Assembly (NCBI GenBank): GCA_938039305.1
Contig: CALHUZ010000034.1
Location: forward strand, 1 to 5,744
Reading direction: 5' to 3'
From: an uncultured Saprospiraceae bacterium
Lineage (GTDB): Bacteria > Bacteroidota > Bacteroidia > Chitinophagales > Saprospiraceae
DNA length: 5,744 bases
Positions 1 through 5,488 of this stretch are shown piece by piece. The translations under genes and the position numbers were made by a program. The number at the start of each line of letters is the position of its first letter. Positions within the stretch are counted from its first letter, which is position 1. Below the pieces are notes generated by a model. That model was not told where the DNA came from and searched no databases. It saw nothing but the letters and a program-made list of their open reading frames with translations.

Positions 1-16
1 ACTTTTCATAATAGAT

Positions 17-1018
17 TTATTTTTCATTAAGTGCCTCGTCAAGCATCTTCACAAGTTCGTCCCTTGTATATGTGAATGGCTGTCCCTCGTTCAGTTGAAC
101 TAATTCTCTAATGACCTGCTGGATCGTAATCTGAGCCTCAAACTCACTTGGCACTACCATATAACGTCGCTTTGGCGTTTCGCTCGTCAGAAAGTGAAGT
201 GCAGCCAGTGCAACATCATCTGGCTCCTTATAATTAGAGCGATCAAGCGGTCCACTTAATCCGTCTAACACTGATCCATATCTTGAACCTTCACCGGTAT
301 AGCCGGCCTTCTTCATCCTTTCGACCATCGAGGCCATAATCTGTGACTTGTAGTTCCCAGGTTCAACCGCAGCTACTTCTACATCAAAGCCCTTCATCTC
401 TGCAGCTAGCGCATCGGTAAAGGCCTCAACACCATGCTTACTCATACTATACGCGCCCATGCGCTGCCCAGAAAGGATACCAGAGATAGAGCTAACTGAC
501 ATCACTCGACCTTTGCTCTCAATCAAGAGATCAGCAAAAGCCTTTGTAACACGATACGGGCCAAGAAGATTGACGTCAAACTGAAAGTTCATGTCCTCTT
601 CAGACATCTCAATCAGCGGACCTAAGACAACTACACCTGCATTGTTGATTAAACCATACAACCCTCTCTCCTGTGAGCGTACATACTCGACAGCGGCATC
701 AATTTCATTTTGGATGGTCACATCGATTTGGATGGCTTGAACATTATCCATCGCATTCAGACGCGCATAATCTTCTTGTGTACGGACACCTGCGTAAATA
801 AAAAAACCATGGGCAGATAAGACCTCTGTCATACGTAGTCCAATTCCCGAACTGGTGCCGGTGATCAGTATGGCTCGCTCTTGCATAGATGATGTTGCAG
901 AGGATTGGGCCGAGATTGGTGATACGTTCCATAACATGGCGACCAAAGTGATTATCCAAATATTACAGAACATCTGAAGCATAGCTCGAGATATCATATA
1001 ATTATAACGTCGATTCAT
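17..1018 (-). CDS. Short-chain dehydrogenase/reductase (SDR) with N-terminal signal peptide or membrane anchor
   Basis: Classical SDR oxidoreductase of 333 residues, expected to oxidise or reduce an alcohol/carbonyl with NAD(P)(H); the substrate cannot be told. Seen: cofactor motif TGTSSGIG at about 53-60, Asp 99, NNAG at 125-128, Asn 150, catalytic Ser 177, and the YxxxK pair Tyr 190/Lys 194, with Ser and Tyr 13 apart as usual, followed by a Pro-Gly at 220-221. The core resembles the retinol/17-beta-hydroxysteroid dehydrogenase-like branch. Residues 13-37 form a hydrophobic stretch ending in a plausible signal-peptidase site (ISA before QSS). I chose the ATG at 1016-1018 because AAGGAGAG sits just upstream; the frame extends to a TTG at 1066 without such support, and the internal Met 45 that would give a cytosolic enzyme has no ribosome binding site. 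An exported SDR is odd because NAD(P)H is cytosolic; a membrane anchor with an inward-facing domain is an alternative. GC is higher than in neighbouring genes. Family assignment is sure; location is inferred. Confidence 0.93.
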   Translation of the reverse strand: MNRRYNYMISRAMLQMFCNIWIITLVAMLWNVSPISAQSSATSSMQERAILITGTSSGIGLRMTEVLSAHGFFIYAGVRTQEDYARLNAMDNVQAIQIDVTIQNEIDAAVEYVRSQERGLYGLINNAGVVVLGPLIEMSEEDMNFQFDVNLLGPYRVTKAFADLLIESKGRVMSVSSISGILSGQRMGAYSMSKHGVEAFTDALAAEMKGFDVEVAAVEPGNYKSQIMASMVERMKKAGYTGEGSRYGSVLDGLSGPLDRSNYKEPDDVALAALHFLTSETPKRRYMVVPSEFEAQITIQQVIRELVQLNEGQPFTYTRDELVKMLDEALNEK

Positions 1019-1022
1019 AACA

Positions 1023-1030
1023 CTCTCCTT
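1023..1030 (-). promoter_or_regulatory. Ribosome binding site that fixes the SDR start
   Basis: Read on the minus strand, AAGGAGAG lies 4 nt before the ATG at 1018 (6 nt from its AGGAG core). It is the only strong, well-spaced Shine-Dalgarno sequence among the genes here. It selects the start that includes the signal peptide over the upstream TTG and the internal ATG at 886. Confidence 0.75.
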
Positions 1031-1088
1031 TTTAAGTTGATACATGATTGCGAATTTGGACTTCAAGGTAATGAATCTCCCATTTAAT

Positions 1089-1100
1089 TACATGGATGTA
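1089..1100. repeat. Short inverted repeat just past the VOC gene stop
   Basis: TACAT-GG-ATGTA, 5-bp arms with a 2-bp centre, lies 1 bp beyond the stop codon of the PhnB-like gene. There is no T tract next to it, so it is not a recognisable intrinsic terminator. It could be chance in this AT-rich gap. Confidence 0.4.
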
Positions 1101-1101
1101 C

Positions 1102-1527
1102 TTATTCTGAAAGATTAAACTGCCATGATATCCCATACTGATCTTCGCACCAGCCGAACATCTTACCAAAGCCATAATTATCTGTATCGTAGTTGTCAAG
1201 AGGTATCATGATCTTACCTCCATTTGACGAAAGTGCTTTATACAAATTCTTTATCTCCTTTTCTGAATCACACTCTATGAACAGCGATACTCCTGGCGAG
1301 AATGACCAAGCGTGGTTATAATTACTTTCCGAGACTCTGTACTCTAATCCATCAATTGTAAATACTCCGTATTTAACGAGTTCTGGTGTTCCACCCGCCT
1401 CTCCTTCTGCGTATTTTGTTATGCTTTTAATTTCTGAATTCGGAAAGATCGAAGTATAGAACTTCATGGCTTCTTCAGCCTTTCCGCATTGATCACCTAC
1501 AAAAGTTAGAAATGGTATGATTTGCAT
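1102..1527 (-). CDS. PhnB-like VOC-fold protein (3-dmu-9_3-mt domain)
   Basis: Single-domain protein of 141 residues, the normal full length for the PhnB / 3-demethylubiquinone-9 3-methyltransferase-like branch of the vicinal oxygen chelate (glyoxalase/bleomycin-resistance) superfamily. Seen: the N-terminal strand with PFLTFVG, then the helix with EEAMKFYTSIFPNSEI (about 18-33), a central SLFIECDSEKEI strand-helix (81-92), and the closing FGWCEDQYGISWQF (124-137), which matches the family's usual C-terminal signature. No signal peptide, so cytosolic. Despite the domain name, methyltransferase activity is not supported for this family; the biochemical role is generally unknown. The ATG at 1527 has no close Shine-Dalgarno (a GAGG lies 13 nt away). 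The gene is separate from its neighbours (116 bp upstream, 83 bp downstream), so it is probably not tightly co-translated with them. Confidence 0.9.
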   Translation of the reverse strand: MQIIPFLTFVGDQCGKAEEAMKFYTSIFPNSEIKSITKYAEGEAGGTPELVKYGVFTIDGLEYRVSESNYNHAWSFSPGVSLFIECDSEKEIKNLYKALSSNGGKIMIPLDNYDTDNYGFGKMFGWCEDQYGISWQFNLSE

Positions 1528-1556
1528 TTTCTTGATTTTACCTCAATCTAATATTT

Positions 1557-1588
1557 TTGATTGTGTAATCAATATATGCATCTATATT
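1557..1588. repeat. Two abutting inverted repeats upstream of the VOC gene
   Basis: TTGATT-GTGT-AATCAA (1557-1572, perfect 6-bp arms, 4-bp loop) is followed, overlapping by two bases, by AATATA-TGCATC-TATATT (1571-1588, perfect 6-bp arms). They sit 30-61 bp upstream of the PhnB-like start in an otherwise featureless 116-bp gap. Position fits an operator or promoter-proximal element. AT-rich composition makes chance repeats fairly likely. Confidence 0.45.
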
Positions 1589-1643
1589 CTGACAATTTTT
1601 ACATTGCTGAATCCGTAATTGTAGCGCTCCTTTTAGTACCGAC

Positions 1644-2570
1644 TTATTCACGAAGATTCTTACTATCGAAAGCGTTCTGCTTTATCCATTGGATGGCAAT
1701 ATCAACAGGTGCAGTTGTACTTGCAGCAGTTGTATTATGACCTAATGATGGGAACAGCACATATTCGAAAGGCTTTCCTTTAACTTTAAATTCATTAAGA
1801 TACTCAACACACACCTTCACTGGTATCTGTATATCTTTCTCACCAAAAAGCCACAACCCTGGAATGGATAATTGATCAAGTACAACTTTGGGATCAGTAG
1901 TTACAAATTGATACTTGTCAGGATCATTGAACGTATGTTCACGTGCATCCTCTTCTGTATGATCTTCCCAAAAATCAGTTCTACCATCAGTATAAAATTG
2001 AAATCTAAGTTGTTCAAGAGTTGTGATGAGTGGACAACTAAATAGAACCATAAAATCTATCGTATGATTTTCATTTGCTGCTATTGGCATGATCCACCCT
2101 GCCTGACTGGCACCAATAAGTCCAATGGGAAGATCTTTTATTTGCTCTTGAAATACGCTTACCGCAGCACTGGCATCTTTTGCTAATAGATTCAAGTTAG
2201 CCGTATCAATATTGTTAGTCCCGACTTCTGGGCCAGCATACACTCCACCTGATTCGCCAACGCCACGTTTATCATAGGTTAGAACCGAAATGTTATGCTT
2301 AGCCAATCGTTCTGCAAACTGGGTCATGCGAGGCACTTGATCTGAACCATGGACTATAACCACAGCTGCATAAGGATCTTTAGGCTTATATATTGTCCCT
2401 GCAAGACGCACACCTTCACTCATGAATGTTACATCTTCAATTAGAATGGCATCTAATGGTTGAGCACTAATATGACGCACAGAACTTTCACTCAATGATT
2501 TGCAACTAAATAATATAATAGATAGCAATACAGATAATAAAAGATAACTTTTGACTTGATTTATATTCAT
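1644..2570 (-). CDS. Lipoprotein alpha/beta hydrolase
   Basis: Serine hydrolase of 308 residues, probably an esterase or acyl-peptidase-like enzyme anchored in the cell envelope. Seen: a lipoprotein signal peptide with hydrophobic core at 9-21 and lipobox LFSC, putting the lipidated cysteine at 23; the mature protein opens with a Ser-rich linker. The hydrolase core has the oxyanion-strand His-Gly at 74-75, a TYDKRGVGESGG segment (98-109), the nucleophile elbow GASQAG with Ser 155, acid Asp 246 in GEKD, and His 278 in SLGH, so the catalytic triad is complete. A lid-like insertion spans roughly 180-230. Length is normal for a single-domain member. Phe at -2 of the lipobox is common in Bacteroidota. 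The ATG at 2570 lacks a Shine-Dalgarno; a promoter and palindrome lie in the 65-bp gap upstream, so it likely has its own transcript. Substrate unknown. Confidence 0.92.
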   Translation of the reverse strand: MNINQVKSYLLLSVLLSIILFSCKSLSESSVRHISAQPLDAILIEDVTFMSEGVRLAGTIYKPKDPYAAVVIVHGSDQVPRMTQFAERLAKHNISVLTYDKRGVGESGGVYAGPEVGTNNIDTANLNLLAKDASAAVSVFQEQIKDLPIGLIGASQAGWIMPIAANENHTIDFMVLFSCPLITTLEQLRFQFYTDGRTDFWEDHTEEDAREHTFNDPDKYQFVTTDPKVVLDQLSIPGLWLFGEKDIQIPVKVCVEYLNEFKVKGKPFEYVLFPSLGHNTTAASTTAPVDIAIQWIKQNAFDSKNLRE

Positions 2571-2583
2571 TGATAATTAGCTT

Positions 2584-2600
2584 TTAAATGATTCATTTAA
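2584..2600. promoter_or_regulatory. Perfect 17-bp palindrome, candidate operator for the hydrolase gene
   Basis: TTAAATGA-T-TCATTTAA: 8-bp perfect arms around a single central base, starting 13 bp upstream of the hydrolase ATG. It overlaps the downstream part of the putative -10 box and the predicted transcription start, the usual place for a repressor to block initiation. No regulator gene is visible in the window to pair with it. In RNA the one-base centre would not form a good hairpin, so a dimeric DNA-binding protein is the more natural reader. Confidence 0.5.
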
Positions 2601-2625
2601 TAAAGTCAGAAAATAATATCGTCAA
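2597..2625 (-). promoter_or_regulatory. Putative sigma70-type promoter for the hydrolase gene
   Basis: On the minus strand TTGACG (5 of 6 to TTGACA) is followed after exactly 17 bp by TATTAA (4 of 6 to TATAAT), predicting a start near 2590 and a leader of about 20 nt before the ATG. In Bacteroidota the housekeeping promoter differs (TTTG and TAnnTTTG), and a clear match to that form is absent; a TTTTTGAC at the -35 does contain TTTG. This is a plausible but unproven promoter. Confidence 0.35.
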
Positions 2626-2635
2626 AAATGCCCAA

Positions 2636-3448
2636 TCAGACCTTATCCTTTATCCATAAAGTAAGCTTGTTTACTTCTAACTGTTCCTTATTCCTTTTTT
2701 TATAAATAACCGTAAGGACAATCATCAAAGTCACCGATATGATTCTAAATATGTTTAAATAGATACCGCCTAACGCATTCTCTCCAGCTGAAAACAATTC
2801 AAATGATAGATTCATGAACATATGCACAAATATTGGTACCCATATATTGTTTTTCCACTCTACAAACAACCACGCAAAAAAGATACCTCCCAAAAAAGTA
2901 ATTAAAAATATCCCAATCCATTCGCCTAATTCTTTTCCTTGAGAGAGATGAATGAGTCCAAACACTATTGCTCCGATTATAACAGATAAAATAAAACCTG
3001 ACCTTGTATATCTATATAGTTGACCAAATAAAAAACTTCTATAATATAACTCTTCAAAAATTGCCGCTGCTATCACATTTATCAAAATGGTATCTAATGA
3101 TATTTGCGAGTTAAAATCTAAGAATACTGCAAATCCAATAAACATAGGCAGCGTACAAATCAACGCGAAGACTATAGCTTTTAAAATAGATTTGTTTAGT
3201 CCAAGGCTACTAAAGAATCTATTCTTAGTGTGTAAAAACAGAACCGCTACTACAATTGGCAAACCAGAAATGATATATGTCAGTATGTGACTGATTCCTC
3301 GTTGGTTGATAAATCCATCAATCCAATTCCTCAAATCACTGAAGTACAATGTGTCCAGAACGAAGTAAATAGTAAATGTCACTAAAGTGACTAATGTTAC
3401 CCAAATTGTTCTGTTCATGTTTCGAATTATTACTACTGTCTCCAGCAT
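2636..3448 (-). CDS. CPBP-family intramembrane glutamic endopeptidase (Abi/CAAX protease-like)
   Basis: Polytopic inner-membrane protein of 270 residues of the CPBP (CAAX prenyl protease 2 / Abi) family. Seen: about eight hydrophobic segments, and all three family motifs in order: EExxxR as Glu 132, Glu 133, Arg 137; FxxxH as Phe 163 and His 167; and HxxxN as His 209 and Asn 213. These are the conserved catalytic residues, so the protein should be active. Bacterial relatives act in varied roles, including bacteriocin self-immunity, protein anchoring and membrane-protein processing; no bacteriocin or prenylation gene is visible nearby to decide. The C-terminal tail (249-270) is charged and probably cytosolic. 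The start is uncertain: the ATG at 3448 gives ten extra residues, while Met 11 (ATG at 3418) starts a more typical N-terminus; neither has a well-spaced Shine-Dalgarno. The gap of 65 bp to the downstream hydrolase would allow read-through. Confidence 0.92.
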   Translation of the reverse strand: MLETVVIIRNMNRTIWVTLVTLVTFTIYFVLDTLYFSDLRNWIDGFINQRGISHILTYIISGLPIVVAVLFLHTKNRFFSSLGLNKSILKAIVFALICTLPMFIGFAVFLDFNSQISLDTILINVIAAAIFEELYYRSFLFGQLYRYTRSGFILSVIIGAIVFGLIHLSQGKELGEWIGIFLITFLGGIFFAWLFVEWKNNIWVPIFVHMFMNLSFELFSAGENALGGIYLNIFRIISVTLMIVLTVIYKKRNKEQLEVNKLTLWIKDKV

Positions 3449-3460
3449 GTGCTTATCCGC

Positions 3461-3479
3461 ACCTCTCCATCTTGGAGGT
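3461..3479 (-). promoter_or_regulatory. Small hairpin over a Shine-Dalgarno-like sequence upstream of the CPBP gene
   Basis: In the minus-strand transcript ACCTCCA pairs with TGGAGAGGT (7 bp with a 2-nt bulge and a 3-nt loop), ending 12 nt before the ATG at 3448. One arm is Shine-Dalgarno-like (GGAGAGG) and the other resembles the anti-Shine-Dalgarno. It could modulate translation, but the spacing of the purine arm to the ATG (about 13 nt) is long. Confidence 0.3.
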
Positions 3480-3526
3480 TCGATACATCACATATCACTT
3501 CACCCCAATCAAAGGTCCTCAATCAT

Positions 3527-3605
3527 ATCAAGAATCTCTTGATTAGATATCTATAAAGCTTATAATATAGCAGTAAATGCTATTCGCTCCTATGAGAATA
3601 GGCGA
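3527..3605. repeat. Three consecutive hairpin-forming inverted repeats
   Basis: Three perfect stems lie within 79 bp: 7-bp arms with a 3-nt loop at 3527-3543, 6-bp arms with a 5-nt loop at 3567-3583, and 5-bp arms with a GAGA tetraloop (plus-strand reading, a GNRA type) at 3589-3602. They sit midway between the NTF2-like stop and the CPBP start. The spacing suggests a folded RNA or a protein-bound DNA element, but no known family is recognised. Confidence 0.45.
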
Positions 3606-3760
3606 TGAATCAGAACAAAACCTTCCTGAACTGGGTAGTTCTTCAGAACCAGTACGATACATGCATTAAAAGAACAATGCAGCCGCATTACTTATGAATC
3701 TCCGATCCTCTACCAAAGGCAGACGGGTATGGACTCAATGATCCGACTGAAACCGAAAGG

Positions 3761-4240
3761 CTAATGATGGTCATAACTTAGTACTTCGCTTATTTTCCAA
3801 ACTTCGTTATCCATAACCCAGACATGAGTGAATCTTGCAGTGCTCGTCCATACATCTTCTTTATCACTTTCTCTTAGATAGAAATGATGAACTCCTTTCT
3901 GTATAGCACCATATAGCTCCCCGTTATTATAGAGCGGGAACACCACTAGACTTTGTGTGTCTACTTTTCGAATTGGCTTTTGCCCTGAATCGGAGCAAAT
4001 ATACTTTTCAGTAGTTTCTAAAAAGGCTATTCTATCTTGGACACCACTTTGGTCGTGGAAAAACTTCAGATCATCTGCAATATGATTTTTCAAGTATTCC
4101 ATATCACATAGATTAAATCCACGATCAAAGAAAGTACTGTCTTGTACTTTCATTTCTTTAAACAAATGAGACTCTTTACTCACTTGAGATGATGCCGAGA
4201 GAGATATAAAGGTTAAGAATATAATGCTTATTAGTTTCAT
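3761..4240 (-). CDS. Secreted NTF2-like / DUF4440 (SnoaL-fold) protein
   Basis: Small protein of 159 residues with a cleavable signal peptide (hydrophobic 3-16, cleavage near the Ser-Ser-Gln at 17-19) and an NTF2-like cone-fold domain of the DUF4440 type filling the rest. Seen: the opening helix with an acidic-aromatic face (FFDRGFNLCDMEYLKNHIADDLKFFHDQSG, about 37-66, given here as landmarks Phe 37, Asp 46, Asp 56, His 62), the mid-sheet GAIQKGVHHFYL (111-122), and the terminal strand pair TARFTHVWVMDNEVWKI ending in LSYDHH, a tail I associate with Bacteroidota periplasmic members. Family proteins bind or turn over small molecules, but no activity can be predicted. The ATG at 4240 is preceded by an A-rich stretch and no Shine-Dalgarno. 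It lies 93 bp below the methyltransferase stop and may be on the same transcript. Confidence 0.85.
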   Translation of the reverse strand: MKLISIIFLTFISLSASSQVSKESHLFKEMKVQDSTFFDRGFNLCDMEYLKNHIADDLKFFHDQSGVQDRIAFLETTEKYICSDSGQKPIRKVDTQSLVVFPLYNNGELYGAIQKGVHHFYLRESDKEDVWTSTARFTHVWVMDNEVWKISEVLSYDHH

Positions 4241-4333
4241 TGTTTTCTTTTGTTTAGATGATGTTTTATGATCTTGTGTATTCGGCAGGTCTTGCTTTCC
4301 TTAGCAACTTACTTAATACTCTATGTTATTAGC

Positions 4334-5155
4334 TCACATTTTCTTTTTGCTCAACATGTAAATCCAAGGAGGCGCACAAGACTTGTAATGTTCCCATGTC
4401 CCAGGTCTGCTTTCAGCATCTGAACCAATTTCTTCTTTAAATTTAAGTATTTCGAAGCCTCTCGAGATTAATCCATTTATGATCGATGACATGGTAAGTC
4501 TAAACTCTTGTGGACCTTTTATTTCTACTTCTTTGTTTTCCGAGTTTAAAAATTCCCAATTCGGATTCACTGTTTTTATCGGATGACCATCCTTATATGG
4601 TTGCCATATAGGGTAACCTTTACCATCCCATAATTCTTCTTCCCTCCATTCTCCTTCCCAACATGCACTTTTCCAAGAACCATGTAGAAATGGGTTATGA
4701 AACATAAGGTCATATAACCCATCCGGTTTTAAAACTCTTAATACTTCATCAAAGACTCTTTCCACACTTGGGATATAGTTGATTGAATATGGCTGAAAGA
4801 CAACATCAAATTCTTCATTTTTACAAAATGACAAATCCCTCATATCTGATTTTACTATTCTTATCTGCTTCTGATATACACTGGCTACTAATCTATCCTT
4901 TTCTAATTGCTCCATGCTAAAATCAACAACTGTAACATTGGCACCTAACAATGCGAATCCTATACTTTGCTGTCCACCACCACCGGCTAAACACAATACA
5001 TTTTTTCCTTTTAGGCTATCTTCATAAAAGCCGTTTCTATTAATGTACTTCTTGGCTTCTTCAGGACTCATCCCCAGTTTAGGTTGTGAACACAAGACAC
5101 CATTTCTTGCTAGGTCATCCCAAATTCTTTCGTTTTGCATTGTTTCTTTGTTCAT
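4334..5155 (-). CDS. Class I SAM-dependent methyltransferase
   Basis: Cytosolic Rossmann-fold methyltransferase of 273 residues. Seen: motif I as VLCLAGGGGQQ (53-63), the glycine loop that binds S-adenosylmethionine, in a variant form where the usual Asp-Leu is Cys-Leu; acidic residue Asp 78 at the end of strand 2 (VTVVDFS), which should bind the ribose hydroxyls; Asp 104 in the SDMRDL segment contacting adenine; and FDVVFQPYSINYIP (116-129) for motif IV. A Trp-rich C-terminal part (about 161-200 and 254-265) probably forms the substrate cap. The VLCLAGGGGQQ variant is typical of one subgroup of small-molecule-type methyltransferases of unknown substrate. I use the ATG at 5155; a GTG directly before it (5158) is also in frame, and Met 6 is another option. 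AAGGAAAG lies upstream but rather far. A 333-bp gap before it suggests its own promoter. Confidence 0.9.
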   Translation of the reverse strand: MNKETMQNERIWDDLARNGVLCSQPKLGMSPEEAKKYINRNGFYEDSLKGKNVLCLAGGGGQQSIGFALLGANVTVVDFSMEQLEKDRLVASVYQKQIRIVKSDMRDLSFCKNEEFDVVFQPYSINYIPSVERVFDEVLRVLKPDGLYDLMFHNPFLHGSWKSACWEGEWREEELWDGKGYPIWQPYKDGHPIKTVNPNWEFLNSENKEVEIKGPQEFRLTMSSIINGLISRGFEILKFKEEIGSDAESRPGTWEHYKSCAPPWIYMLSKKKM

Positions 5156-5220
5156 CACTTTTTTCTTTCCTTTTCAAGAATACACAGTCAAGGTTATCAA
5201 CTAGGCTTCCAGGACTTTAT

Positions 5221-5230
5221 ATAGATCTAT
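5221..5230. repeat. 10-bp perfect palindrome
   Basis: ATAGATCTAT, about 66 bp upstream of the methyltransferase start, directly followed by a TATCAAA-containing stretch. A possible protein-binding site, but short enough to arise by chance. Confidence 0.35.
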
Positions 5231-5338
5231 CAAATCAGATCATAATGTACAAGCAAACCTATAAATCATATTATTTACTATACGAACAGACGCTGAACAA
5301 GAACGAATAGCCTTACGATACGGTCAGTTCACCCAAAC

Positions 5339-5354
5339 CCGTACTATCCGTACT
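5339..5354. repeat. Tandem 7-bp direct repeat
   Basis: CCGTACT-AT-CCGTACT, two identical 7-mers separated by 2 bp, midway in the gap between the DJ-1-like and methyltransferase genes. The 9-bp period is close to one helical turn, which would suit paired protein contacts, though duplication slippage is equally possible. Confidence 0.35.
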
Positions 5355-5379
5355 TCTCAAGTAATGTAGTCTTACTGTT

Positions 5380-5398
5380 GTTTGATAGAGTATCAAAC
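5380..5398. repeat. Inverted repeat with 8-bp perfect arms
   Basis: GTTTGATA-GAG-TATCAAAC, 3-bp centre, 90 bp beyond the DJ-1-like stop and about 225 bp before the methyltransferase start. On neither strand is it followed by a run of T, so it is unlikely to be a classical intrinsic terminator; it could be a weak terminator, an RNA-stabilising hairpin or an operator. Its TATCAA half recurs nearer the methyltransferase gene. Confidence 0.5.
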
Positions 5399-5488
5399 TA
5401 TTATTCCTAGAGCGTATTGACGATTTCTAGCAGACTTGGGAATAGACAATCTCACCGTATCATCGCTTAATGCATATTCAGCTATACC

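Larger units (their letters stand above)
3449..3760. other. 312-bp gap without a gene, with clustered inverted repeats
   Basis: No frame on either strand gives a convincing protein; stops are frequent. Inverted repeats are grouped in it: ATCAAGA-ATC-TCTTGAT (3527-3543), ATAGCA-GTAAA-TGCTAT (3567-3583), CCTAT-GAGA-ATAGG (3589-3602, with TCGC/GCGA offering an alternative outer pairing out to 3605) and GAACT-GGGT-AGTTC (3628-3641). None is followed by a T tract, so none is a standard terminator. The octamer CGATACAT occurs twice (3481-3488, 3655-3662). I cannot assign a function; leader, small RNA or decayed sequence are all possible. Confidence 0.6.
5156..5488. other. 333-bp gap without a gene, upstream of the methyltransferase
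   Basis: No supportable protein on either strand. It should contain the promoter of the methyltransferase and the transcript end of the DJ-1-like gene, but I see no convincing promoter boxes and no hairpin plus T tract. It contains a 10-bp palindrome ATAGATCTAT (5221-5230), an 8-bp-arm inverted repeat (5380-5398), a tandem CCGTACT pair separated by AT (5339-5354), and several TATCAA sites (5195, 5228, 5391, and inverted at 5382). Confidence 0.6.

Noticed and set aside
744..959. Minus-strand 71-residue open frame within the SDR gene
   Set aside because: It lies fully inside the SDR in another frame, has no family resemblance and no ribosome binding site.
1067..1101. Extended SDR start at the TTG (1066)
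   Set aside because: It would add 16 residues with no Shine-Dalgarno, whereas the ATG at 1018 has a strong one at good spacing.
3087..3290. Plus-strand 67-residue open frame
   Set aside because: Antisense shadow of the CPBP protease, whose motifs are complete in the other strand.
5086..5310. Plus-strand 74-residue open frame at the methyltransferase start
   Set aside because: Begins antisense to the methyltransferase and runs into the gap; low-complexity Phe/Leu/Ser-rich composition typical of AT-rich chance frames.
5380..5398. Inverted repeat as intrinsic terminator of the DJ-1-like gene
   Set aside because: The stem is AT-rich and no T run follows on the minus strand; on the plus strand only TATTATT follows, which is weak.
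1019..5488. Integron attC sites between the genes
   Set aside because: I looked in each gap for the GTTRRRY / RYYYAAC core pair bounding an imperfect dyad and found none in the right orientation and spacing.
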